A DNA stretch of 64,000 nt, taken from contig OY992537.1 of assembly GCA_963921195.1 (NCBI GenBank), forward strand, positions 178,639,021 through 178,703,020. The letters are read 5' to 3'. A model generated the notes under the pieces. It was given only the letters and a program-made list of their open reading frames with translations. It was not told the origin of the DNA and did not search any database. Shown one piece after another: positions 54,546-63,845 of the stretch (the first letter of the stretch is position 1; every line of letters starts with the position of its first letter). This DNA is from Pegoplata infirma (taxonomy: Eukaryota > Arthropoda > Insecta > Diptera > Anthomyiidae). Both the position numbers and the translations under genes were made by a program.

Positions 54546-55845
54546 TTAAAAAAAATTGTTTTTAAGACATGTATGCTATGCAGATGCACATAGTTGCATA
54601 CATTTACATATATGGAATATTTTATTACTTGTGTATGTTCATATATGCTCCCATATATGACATACATTTCCATATATTGTTCATATACTATCATACATGG
54701 AATCATGTATGAACATGTATGAACATACATGGTCATTTTCACCCGGGAAGGCCCCTTTTTCTCGTAATTCGCCGCCCACAGGCAAAAAATCAGGCTTCGT
54801 AAGAATCTGTCCCTGGTGTTTTACTATATACATGCCAATTTTAAGCTTTTAAGTCCATCAATGAGATTCAAAAGGCGATGGATACACAAAAAATATGAGA
54901 AACACAAAAAAAATAAAATATATATTCAGAAAATATATGGAACTAAATTTACCACGCCCTTTGCCTTTCTTATTCCCCACCCATACACTGGATATCAAAA
55001 ATCCAGGCTCGTGTAGATCTTCCACATGAAACCTTCTATATACATGCCAATTCTGTGCATTTTCCGCTTCCTTTGGGGGCTTCAAAAGAAATTAAAATGT
55101 TAACAATACCAATTTTGTCACTCCCCATTTTCCTTTCAATTCTCCGCCCACCGTCCAAAATTTAAAATTCGACTATTTCCGGATATGCTTCATCGATAGG
55201 ACTATATGCTAGGAAATTTTCAGCTTCCTATGTCATTAGAGGACTTTAAAATAAGCAAAATGGTCAATTTTCATCTTCATAGGTCATTGGGGGGTCTTAA
55301 AATTGAATATTAAAAAACACAATTTTGCCAGGCCCCATTTTTCTCTTAATTCTCCTTCCACAGTCTAAAAAATTTAAATCCGATTACGTTAGGATATGCT
55401 TCATTATTAGAACTAAATGGTATGCAATTTTCCGCTTCCTAAGTCATTTGGGGGCTTCAAAAGAAGTAAAAATGTTAAAAAAATCTAAATTTTGCCACTC
55501 AACTTTTCCCCTCAATTCTCCGCCCACATTGCGAAAATTTTAAATCCGACTACTTGGGGATATGCGGCATCGTTAGGACTATATTTTAGGAAATTTTCAG
55601 CTTACCAAGTCATTTGGGGGCTTTAAATTAAGCAAAAACGTCAAAAATTTGAATTTTGCCACGCCCACTTTCCCGCTTATTTCTCCGCCCACAGGCAAAA
55701 AATCGAAAATCCGGCTACGTTAGGATCTGCCCCAGGTGTTTTACTATATGCATGCCAATTTTCAGCTTTATAGCTCATCAGTGGGCTTCAAAAACCTCTG
55801 GATAGACAAAAAAAGAAGAACACACAAATAGGGAATTTATATATA

Positions 55846-57583
55846 TGAGTCATTCCATGTCAGACCGAACACCTTTTTTACACCACCTCTTCCGATTTTC
55901 TTTAAATTTGCCAGACGTATTAAACATAAAAAAATATTTTTCACGTGTTTCGGGAAAAAAATTAAATTTTTTTTTCAAAGAGTTATGTGCATTTGAAAAT
56001 CGTCAAAATCGTGAAAAATCTTCAGACATGACAACATTTAAACTAATGTTTTTATAAAACTAGTGAATGGATTTTGAAGTTCAATACCTTATTTTAAAGG
56101 TATTTGAACCTTCTTTTTTAAAAAAATATTATTTTTTATAAATTAATTTTTTTTTATTATTAAAATTTGGTTTTTTTACTTAATTTCTGTTTTCCACAAT
56201 CTTCGAACAAGTCGAAAAATCTGAAAAAAATATTTTCTTAAAGGTTAATATATTCTTAACATTCCCTCAAAATTTCAGAGTGGAGGTCGAATGGATTCTA
56301 TTTTTTTACGATTTTTTTCCATTGCAGCACTACAAAAAAATTACATTTTGTATATAAACAAAATAGAAAAAGCAAAACAAACAAATCTCCAGAACAATAT
56401 GAATTTGTTAGCTTGTGTTTTTGCATACATACATGCATTGATATTTTCGTTACGCAAAATGCAATTTTTAAAAAAATCTAACGACACATATAAAAAGCAA
56501 AACAACAAATAATGCTCTAGAACAGCGATGCGCAAAATTGTAATTCCTATTCTCGCGGGAATAGGCTAAAAATGCTGCTTGTGCGCTGCCAACACATGTA
56601 CACAAGAAGCTTCTTTGTTTGGCTTACGATGATGAACATTCGGCTGATGCTTTGTTGTTGTAATTTTTCAAAGTTATTTATATTAGTTGCTGTTCAGCAC
56701 TTGTTAAAGCGTCGTTCGTTTTCTGCTGCTTCCAACATAAGCATAAAGTCATAATTACTTGAGCGAATACGGTTCGGAGACGTGTCAGCTGATACGTTAG
56801 CTTGTATTAAAATAAATGGAAATAGGTACTTAAACGAATACGTGACGGTGGTGTAGCTGCCGAACTTTAAAACGATGCAACAGCCCGTCACGCTACAGCA
56901 CCGCTACAGTAGCGCTCAAGTGCCTGGGCCTTAAATGTGATAGTATGCGTTTGCCCTTCACTGCTCTAGAACAACATGAATATGGTAGCGTGTGTTTTTG
57001 AATACATACACACATACATACATGCGTTGACATTTTCGTTAACATGCTTGAAAATAAAACGTTTATATACAAAATGTAATTTTTTTGTGGTGCTGCAATG
57101 GAAAAAAACCGCAAAAAAATAGAATCCATTCGACCTCCACTCTGAAATTTTGAGGGAATGTTAAGAATATATTAACCTTTAAGAAAATATTTTTTTCAGA
57201 TTTTTCGACTTGTTCGAAGATTGTGGAAAACAGAAATTAAGTAAAAAAACCAAATTTTAATAATAAAAAAAAATTAATTTATAAAAAATAATATTTTTTT
57301 AAAAAGAAGGTTCAAATACCTTTAAAATAAGGTATTGAACTTCAAAATCCATTTACTAGTTTTATAAAAACATTAGTTTAAATGTTGTCAAGTCTGAAGA
57401 TTTTTCACGATTTTGACGATTTTCAAATGCAAATAACTTTTTAAAAAAAAAATTTTAATTTTTTTCCCGAAACACGTGTAAAATATTTTTTAATGAGGAC
57501 TTCGTTCTCAAATTTTGAAAGACATCGGAGACATCAAAGTCAATTTTTAGCAAAAATCGTACGGTTTGACATGGAATGACTCA
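55846..57583. mobile_element. Foldback E3, TIR TGAGTCATTCCATGTCARAC
   Basis: It is flanked by TA (55844-55845, 57584-57585) in the TATATATA at the 5' end of Helitron H1. The arms (55846-56350 and 57080-57583) pair closely, for example CAGAGTGGAGGTCGAATGGA with its mirror near 57132. The centre (56350-57080) is unpaired in part and less AT-rich: ATACGGTTCGGAGACGTGTC, GTGACGGTGGTGTAGCTGCC, ACCGCTACAGTAGCGCTCAA. The centre may be captured or unrelated sequence. No recognised protein. Confidence 0.85.
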
Positions 57584-57585
57584 TA

Positions 57586-59715
57586 TGGGGGGTTTCGTGT
57601 CAACTGACACAACTTTTGAAACCGATGTCTTCCGATCGGGATGATTGCACCAAGGTTAGTCCTATTGGATAGTAGTTCAGACACAATTTTTCAGCGACAT
57701 CGGTCAAGGACTCTCTGAGTTAGAGGGGGTCGAAATTTGTCATTTTGACCAAAGAGGTGTTTATTCTCATCCATGTATCTTCTTACCTATTGTTTTTAGC
57801 AAAATGTGTCCCAAATAGTTTAGATAGCTATTTTTTCAGTCTTTCGAAAAAAAATTATAAAAAAAATAAAAAAAAAATTTTTGATTTTTTTTCTTAAAAA
57901 TCTAAAACTTTTTTGACTTTTGCCTCAAATTGGGCCCTTTTTTTTTTTTTTTTTTTGATTCAAAAGAAAGCTTAGGTCTTTTCCTTAGGTCTTTCGCTTA
58001 ATGGGATGCGAGTGGGATATCTATGAAAAAATTTTTTTTTTAACTTTGGAACACAAAAAACGGTTCTTCAATTTGCACTATTAGGCGTGGGATAGCTAAC
58101 CAGTTTTCGATTTCGATCCGCGATACCCTCTAATTTTTAAAGGTTCGAAAAAGAAAGCACGAGCCAAAAAATGAGGGCGGTGGGGTTGGGCCATATGGCT
58201 CCTCATCGGGGTCAAAATTGGGCGTAAAGAGGTTAAAATCCTCAAAAAGCCCCACAACTGCCCTAGAACTGCCTCGGAGGGGTGCAATGTGAGACCGACC
58301 TCTATTAATTTTCTGCCCCCAACATTTTTCTTGAATATATCTAACCTCTATTTCCACTTCCTAAGGGGTCTTCCATACAAAATGACATTTTTATAAAATT
58401 TGCTCCTACCGCTCTAACTGTCCATAGGTTGCCCCTAGAGAAGTAAAATGTATAACCGACCTCCAATATTTTTTCAACTCCAACATTTTCTCAGAATATA
58501 CCTACCCTTTATTTTCAATTCTTATGGGGGTCCCCATACATTTTTTATTTATTTTTTATTAGTTTTTAAAAATACATATTTTTGTAATGTATGGGAGCCC
58601 CTTAAGGAGTGGAGATAGGGTGTTATTATGTTCGGACAAAATGTTGGTAACTAAAAAATAATGGGGGTTGGTCGTGATTTTTGCCTCTCTAGGAGGCACG
58701 GTAGGGGCGGTAGGAGCTGGTTTAATAAAACTAATTTATAAAAAATAAAAGAAATGTATGGGGACCACCTTAAGGGTTAAAGATACATTGTAGGTGTGTT
58801 TGCAAAAAATGTTGGAATTAATAAAATAATGGGGGTCGGTCATACATTTGGCTCCACTTGGGGCAATTTAGGGTAAGTTAAAATGGTAGGATCAAATTTT
58901 TTAAAACTGTTTTGTATGGGAGCCCCCTTAGGAAGTGGAAATAGGGGTAAGGTATGTTCAAGAAAAATGTTGGGGGCAGAAAAATATTGGAGGTTCGTCT
59001 CACATTGCACCCCTCCAGGGGCGTTTCTAGGGCAGTTTTGGGGCTTTTTTAAGGATTTTACCTCTTTACGCCCAACTTTGACCCCGATGAGGGGCCATAT
59101 GGCCCCACCCCACCGCCCTCATTTTTTGGCTCGTGCTTTCTTTTTCGAACCTATAAAAATTAGAGGGTACCGCGGATCGAGATCGAAAACTGGTTAGCTA
59201 TCCCACGCGTAATAGTGCAAATTGAAGAACCGTTTTTTATGTTCCAAAGTTAAAAAAATTTTTTCATATATATCCCACTCGCATCCCACTAAGCGACCCC
59301 ATAGCTCTTAAAGGAAAAGACCTAAGCTTTCTTTTGAATCAAAAAAAAAAAAAAAAAAAGGGCCCAATTTGAGGAAAAAGTCAAAAAAGTTTTAGATTTT
59401 TAAGAAAAAAAATCAAAAATTTTTTTTTTATTTTTTTTATAATTTTTTTTTCGAAAGACTGAAGAAATAGCTATCTAAACTATTTGGGACACATTTTGCT
59501 AAAAACAATAGGTAAGAAGTTACACGGATGAGAATAAACACCTCTTTGGTCAAAATGTCAAATTTCGACCCCCTCTAACTCAGAGAGTCCTTGACCGATA
59601 TCGCTGAAAAATTGTGTCTGAACTACTATCCAATAGGACTAACCTTGGTGCAAATTTCATCCCGATCGGAAGACATCGGTTTCAAAAGTTGTGTCAGTTG
59701 ACACGAAAACCCCCA
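57586..59715. mobile_element. Foldback E4, TIR TGGGGGGTTTCGTGTCAACT
   Basis: It is directly adjacent to E3, sharing the TA at 57584-57585, with TA again at 59716-59717. It folds over nearly its whole 2.1 kb with a centre near 58580. TIRs continue GACACAACTTTTGAAACCGA. Arms include mirrored frames (58096-58287 minus; 58883-59197 plus, with HFLARAFFFEP). GACCGACCTCYATT and GGGAGCCCCTTA modules are shared with E2. So E4 belongs to the same group despite a different start. Confidence 0.88.
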
Positions 59716-59819
59716 TATAGATACAGAAAATAAGGAATAAAAATATACTTCATAGACAATAATTATATGTGCAAAAAGGAAAATTCATATATTTTCTTTA
59801 AGATATACAATATAATAAG

Positions 59820-60312
59820 TAGTGTCCGACCGAATACACCTTTTTTGGCCGAAGCCGAAGCCGAATATTCGGCCATATTTTCACTATTCGGCCGAAACCG
59901 AAGCCGAATATTACAAAAAAAAATTATTTATGTAGTAAAAACAAGAAAAAAAGTAAAACTCGACTTGGCGGAATACACAAATGTATAAAAATGTTGTCTA
60001 GAACGATTTATTTTGAACAACAAACTTTTTTTAGACATTTTTGTAAATAAAATTTTTTTTGAGTGTAATTTTTTTTAGATTGAAAAATTTTTTTGAGTGT
60101 AAAATCTTGTTTTAGCTGCAAAAACACTTAATAAAATGTTTTTGTGGCTTACTAATGTTATTCAAAGTGTGTTTAGTGTTTTTTTCAACACGTAAGTACA
60201 AATTTTATACAATTATTCGGTATTCGGCCATATTCGGCCAAAAATGTGGCCGAAGCCGAATAGTGGCCGAATAGTGCTTTTTGGCCGAAGCCGAATATTC
60301 GGTCGGACACTA
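59820..60312. mobile_element. hAT-like MITE with GGCCGAAGCCGAATA repeats
   Basis: The perfect TIR TAGTGTCCGACCGAATA is flanked by the exact 8-bp duplication ATAATAAG (59812-59819 and 60313-60320). Dense GGCCGAAGCCGAATATTCGG subterminal sites occur on both sides. It is 493 bp with no coding capacity. The frame at 59767-59988 overlaps the repeats and is not a gene. Confidence 0.95.
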
Positions 60313-60320
60313 ATAATAAG

Positions 60321-60790
60321 GTTATATGAATATTTAATGAATATTTATACTTGTTTTAGACTACGAGGCATAAAACCAATCAAGTTTTTTAATGTGCCAA
60401 TACCATTTTTCCCTCGTTTCGTCAATATCGCAAATTTAAGTCCTTAGCGCGTAGTGTACCGCTTTGACTTTGAAATGACCTTGGCAGAAAGGGTCCTAAG
60501 GAAGAATTTAGTTAGGTTTATGTCAGGACTAACGGCTAGCCTCTTCAATACTGGTATACTGAGCGCATTAAACAAGTCTTTTGTCAAACCAGTGACATGG
60601 ATTGGAGCGTCGTCTTGGTGGAATGTCCAATTATCTCCACACAGTTCGGTACACAGACAAAAAAGTTCATATTTGGAATAATTTTTTTCATAAATAGTAT
60701 GAATCCAACATGACTTTTTTTTCCCAAACTTTTTTAATACTATTTATGAATTTGGTCATGCATAGTATGAACAACTTCATGTTGAACTTT
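60321..60790. other. Unassigned sequence with one orphan TA-type end
   Basis: A 68-codon open frame (60475-60681, plus) with near-normal base composition reads MTLAERVLRKNLVRFMSGLT...; I do not recognise it, and it could be a decayed element protein. At 60652 TACACAGACAAAAAAGTTCA resembles a MITE terminus. TTCATAAATAGTATGAA sites follow on both strands to 60785. The matching right end was not found. Confidence 0.35.
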
Positions 60791-61409
60791 TTATACCCTC
60801 CACTTAGTGATAGAGGGTATATATAAGTTTGTCATTCCGTTTGTAACTCATCGAAATATCGGTTTGAGACCCCATAAAGTATATATATTTATGATGCCCG
60901 ATCGATTTTAAGACATTCTAGCGATGTCCGTCTGTCCGTCTGTCTGTCTGTGGAAAATGCTCTCGCGGACAAAATATTGCACAGAGATGACTAAAACTTA
61001 ACATATATATTGGAAGTTCTCCCGAGAAGTTTGGTATTGCATTTGAGCGATATCGGTTCAGCGGTTCAAAAGTTATGAACGAAAATGTAAGCACACCTCA
61101 AAAATTTCAGTACATTCAACATAACCTAAAAATACAAAATGCTTTAATTCGGCTTCTGGTTGACATATGTGAACATAATTGAACACAAAATGGTATTTAA
61201 ACAAGTACGAACATATTTTTTGACAAAAAAAGAAAAAAATCGCGGATTTTTTTTTACCAAAATTTTTTTTCGCGGAATTTTTTTTTCAATTTTTTTTTTT
61301 TTTCAAAAGTAATTTCCTTTTAAATAAAGTTGTTTGCAATAATCTTTTTGAAATTGTGGAGGGTATCACTACATTCGGCAAGGCCGAATTTAACTTTTTT
61401 ACTTGTTTT
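60791..61409 (+). repeat. Dispersed fly repeat, complete copy
   Basis: It begins TTATACCCTCCACTTAGTGA and runs through TTTGTCATTCCG, GAAATATCGGTTTGAGACCC, CCGATCGATTTTAAGACATT, the GTCCGTCTGTCTGTCTG microsatellite and GCGATATCGGTTCAGCGGTT. It ends with GTGGAGGGTATC, the hairpin ATTCGGC-AAG-GCCGAAT (61373-61389) and TTAACTTTTTTACTTGTTTT. This is the best reference copy in the window. The terminal hairpin suggests a short Helitron-like element, but no CTAG end is present. Confidence 0.8.
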
Positions 61410-61598
61410 ATATTTGCTTTAATTTTTTTGCAATTAATGTACATTTTAAGCAAAAAGAAGATAATACATGGATATTTTAATGTAAACCTGCGATTTTATT
61501 ATTAAAAAAAACTATTTTTGTAACTACAAATACAAACATAAAATTCACATAACATTTAGCTAAAAACACGTAATAAATGCGATATTCTTGATAAATAC

Positions 61599-61714
61599 CT
61601 TTTTACCATGTTTTTGAAAGATGAACGACACTGCTTCTTTTGATTCCGCGCAACTACGTGATGATTTTTTGAAGACTTGAATTCCGCAATCAAATAAAAG
61701 AATCGTAAAAATTT
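61599..61714 (-). other. Possible cryptic exon (splice-bounded open frame)
   Basis: On the minus strand TTTTTTCCAG precedes the segment at 61714 and GTATTT follows it at 61598, preceded by AAG, an acceptor/donor arrangement. The 116 bp in between are open in one frame for 38 codons (IFTILLFDCGIQVFKKSSRS and CAESKEAVSFIFQKHGKK). A second minus-strand frame is open too. Composition is less extreme than its surroundings. This could be an isolated host or element exon, but it is a weak call. Confidence 0.2.
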
Positions 61715-61988
61715 CTGGAAAAAATTCAATTTGAAAAGATCAAAAAATGCTAAATTTGTAAAATATATTATCACATAAATGTTACATACCTTTCATTCGC
61801 CAATAAATGCAATTTTATACCCAAATTCTCTTTTCCTTCAAACAAAACAAAAAATTCTGACAATTTTTATTTTAAAATAACTTTGTTTATTTTTTTTATT
61901 TTTTTAGAAATTGAAATGTTATTAAAAATTCATAAATATTATTTGTTTAAGCTCAAATACTTTTATTTGATTTAAACTGTCCCCTTTT

Positions 61989-63142
61989 TGTGACACTTGC
62001 TCCTTAAAGGGTTAATACTAGTTGAATTCTAGTTTGCTACACTTTCCGTGCAACTCTGTAAGGAGTTAAGTATAGAATTCAGCTAGTAAACCGTTAACGG
62101 GACTTTAAGCATTGTTTGTCGCCACTTTATATATTTTCTATTCGTTAAGTATTTTTCGTTCAATCATCGCCATATAAAGCACTACGTGCAAATATCTACA
62201 CCCTTGTGCAGGGTTGCCAGAATTGTTGGGTACAAAATCGTCAAAAATGTACGATTTTTTTAAAAAAAATCGTCAAAATCGTCATCCCATTTACAAAAAT
62301 CGTCAAAAAATCGTCAAAATAAAAAAGGTATATTTATCCTTGATTAAAGATTAACTATAAGGCATTCAAGCGATTTCCGCCCGTTTGCTGAATACATGAT
62401 GCAGTACAATTCCAAAATAGCTAAATCCATGCAGTTTGGCATAAATATATCTTATGGCCATTGGATGATTCAGTTCGAAAATTGGCAAAATCAGACCAGG
62501 AAGAACAAAGTTCCCCTTTGTAAAACTAAACCTAAATCTGAATTTTTTTTTTACGTTTTTTGTTATATTTTTAAGCAAATGAAATATTTTTATGAAAGAA
62601 AAGGTCATGCAGTTGGGTAAAGTTAATTGGAAAATGTATTTTTTTCTGTGCACCCTTTTTTGAGGGTATAAAAAATAATAATGATAAAATTGCATAAATA
62701 TCATAATAAATCAAAGAAAAGAAAGGTCCTTCGACAAAAAACTCTCTATAATTTTTTTACATTTGAAGGAAAAAAAGAATGTAACCCTCTCATTACAAAA
62801 ATATTGATGGATAGTTTTTTTTTTAACTAACTAGCAAAAAATATTCATTGAATACTAAAGTTCTATTAAAAAAAATTTAAAAAGTAGACAAAATTGTCAG
62901 GTTTTTGTTATTTCTAAAAATCGTCATTTTTTGGGCAAAAATCGTCAAATCGTCATTTTGCTATTTTGGGGAGTAAAAATCGTCAAAATGCAGAGAAATC
63001 GTCAAATCTGGCAACAGTGCCCTTGTGTATTGTAAAAGGTAATATATTTATACCAATAAAAATAGAGATTTTTCTCTGAAACCATTTGAAATCTTTTTCT
63101 TTTATTTCATAATATAATCCGAACCTGCTCCACGGGCAAACA
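61989..63142 (+). mobile_element. 5' LTR of an LTR retrotransposon (split by a hAT)
   Basis: The TG..CA unit starts TGTGACACTTGCTCC and ends GGGCAAACA. Two bases after it lies a tRNA-primer site. Its own length is about 345 bp once the hAT-like MITE at 62219-63019 is removed. It contains a long hairpin (GGTTAATACTAGTTGAATTC against GAATTCAGCTAGTAAACCG, 62010-62095), a TATATATTTT box near 62127 and AATAAA at 63055. The LTR start is inferred from TG and from the preceding T-rich run; the 3' LTR is outside the window. Confidence 0.6.
62219..63019. mobile_element. hAT-like MITE with AATCGTCAAAA repeats
   Basis: The ends are CAGGGTTGCCAGAATT and, reversed, CACTGTTGCCAGATTT. The exact 8-bp duplication CCCTTGTG is at 62211-62218 and 63020-63027. 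Subterminal arrays of AAATCGTCAAAATCGTC lie on both sides. The middle (62320-62660) carries a diverged fly-repeat segment (ATGGCCATTGGATGATTCAG, AAAATTGGCAAAATCAGACC, AGTTCCCC). No transposase. Confidence 0.95.
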
Positions 63143-63144
63143 TT

Positions 63145-63162
63145 TGGTCCTTCGAACCGGAT
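63145..63162 (+). other. Primer-binding site complementary to tRNA-Tyr
   Basis: TGGTCCTTCGAACCGGAT begins two bases after the LTR end. Its complement, ATCCGGTTCGAAGGACCA, has the CCA tail, a TCGAAGG-A acceptor half and a CCGGT T-stem half. That is the 3' end of eukaryotic tRNA-Tyr as I remember it, with about one mismatch. It primes minus-strand synthesis in LTR retrotransposons. It supports the LTR call and places the coding body to the right. Confidence 0.7.
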
Positions 63163-63253
63163 CTTTGGAAAGATTTCAACAAGAACATAATATATTTTTT
63201 CCCATTGCAGCATACATTTTTTGCGGCATCATCAACCCCAACAACAACATTAA
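63163..63253 (+). other. LTR retrotransposon leader, before the MITE
   Basis: CTTTGGAAAGATTTCAACAA through CCCATTGCAGCATACATTTT to CCAACAACAACAT and TAA is the untranslated leader following the primer-binding site. It contains no start codon in an evident gag frame. The leader resumes at 63846 after the MITE. Confidence 0.5.
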
Positions 63254-63845
63254 GGGCCTAATTTTGTAAATCACTCGCGTTGAACACATCACCAACGCTA
63301 ACGTGAACGCGAGGCTGAAAAAATGCAATTTTGTAAATCACTACGTTTTTGCGTTCAATCTTTACGTTATCACTTGAAATGTCAATTACATTAGAATCGG
63401 TGTTGCCAGATATTATAAAATTGAGAAAATTGCCTACCCATTTTGTAGGGGATACACACCCATTTTCGTGGGGAAACACATATATATGATAAGACAACAC
63501 CTACAAAGAGAATATTTGAGAAACAAGAGAACAAAAAAAAAGTAAACAAAAGAAATGTTGTATTTTAAACATAAATTAGTTGAAAACAGCCATGGGCCGT
63601 CAAGCTATTTTCGATGTTTTTCTTCTGCCGGAGAAGATTTTTTTACATATTTATGATCATTTTGACATTTCAAGTGATGAAAAAAACTCTCTTGCGTTTT
63701 ACAAAATTCCATTTTCCATACAATTTGTTCTAAAAACACGTAAGTCAACGCGAAAAAAACAGCTGTTCAGCACCCGCGTTTTACAAAATAGAAAATTGCC
63801 CAACGCGAGGTAAATAGCCGCGTTGCGTTCTACAAAATTAGGCCC
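63254..63845. mobile_element. TAA-inserting MITE, TIR GGGCCTAATTTTGTA
   Basis: The TIR GGGCCTAATTTTGTA is perfect (the mirrored end has TTAGGCCC), with TAA at 63251-63253 and 63846-63848. Subterminal AACGCG / CGCGTT / GCGTTC sites occur on both sides. It is 592 bp; a TWA-type target suggests PIF/Harbinger. The plus frame from ATG at 63592 (MGRQAIFDVFLLPEKIFLHI...) is open for about 73 codons across the right half. It may be a remnant of an autonomous parent, but I cannot name it. Confidence 0.85.

Larger units (their letters stand above)
28202..54747. mobile_element. CCCGGG-TIR element 1 (outer), inserted in H1
   Basis: The termini CCCGGGTGAAAATGACCATG are mirrored exactly at 54747. AA duplications are at 28200-28201 and 54748-54749. 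H2 reads TTTTGCCAAGTCCAC across the equivalent site, confirming the junction. The left (alpha) end continues TTCATATATGATGCATATAT and an ATGGATGTCCATACAAGTGC block. The right (beta) end, reversed, continues TTCATACATG and a GGAGCATATATGAAC block. Its own sequence is 28202-28242, 30765-31064, 51668-51772 and 54145-54747. No transposase was recognised. The superfamily is uncertain; 2-bp duplications other than TA are unusual. Confidence 0.8.
26743..59721 (-). mobile_element. Helitron H1 (about 2.6 kb of its own, in three pieces)
   Basis: Minus strand. The 3' end is GCCTG-GCAGGGA-CAGGC hairpin, TATTCGA, CTAG at 26743, with host T next. The 5' end is TCTATATATATAAATTCCC at 59721 with host A before it. 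This is the TC...hairpin...CTRR structure and A/T insertion site of Helitrons. Its own pieces are 26743-28201, 54748-55845 and a few bases at 59716-59721. Removing the nested inserts gives a length matching H2 (51773-54144). The body is an array of diverged units of about 190 bp (TTCTCCGTCCACAGTCC, AAAAATTTTAAATC, GGATATGCTCCAT, TTTTCAGCTTCC). No Rep/helicase is encoded. Confidence 0.8.

Noticed and set aside
62010..62095. Rho-independent-type terminator hairpin
   Set aside because: The context is an LTR in a eukaryotic genome; the hairpin is an LTR feature and a bacterial terminator makes no sense here.
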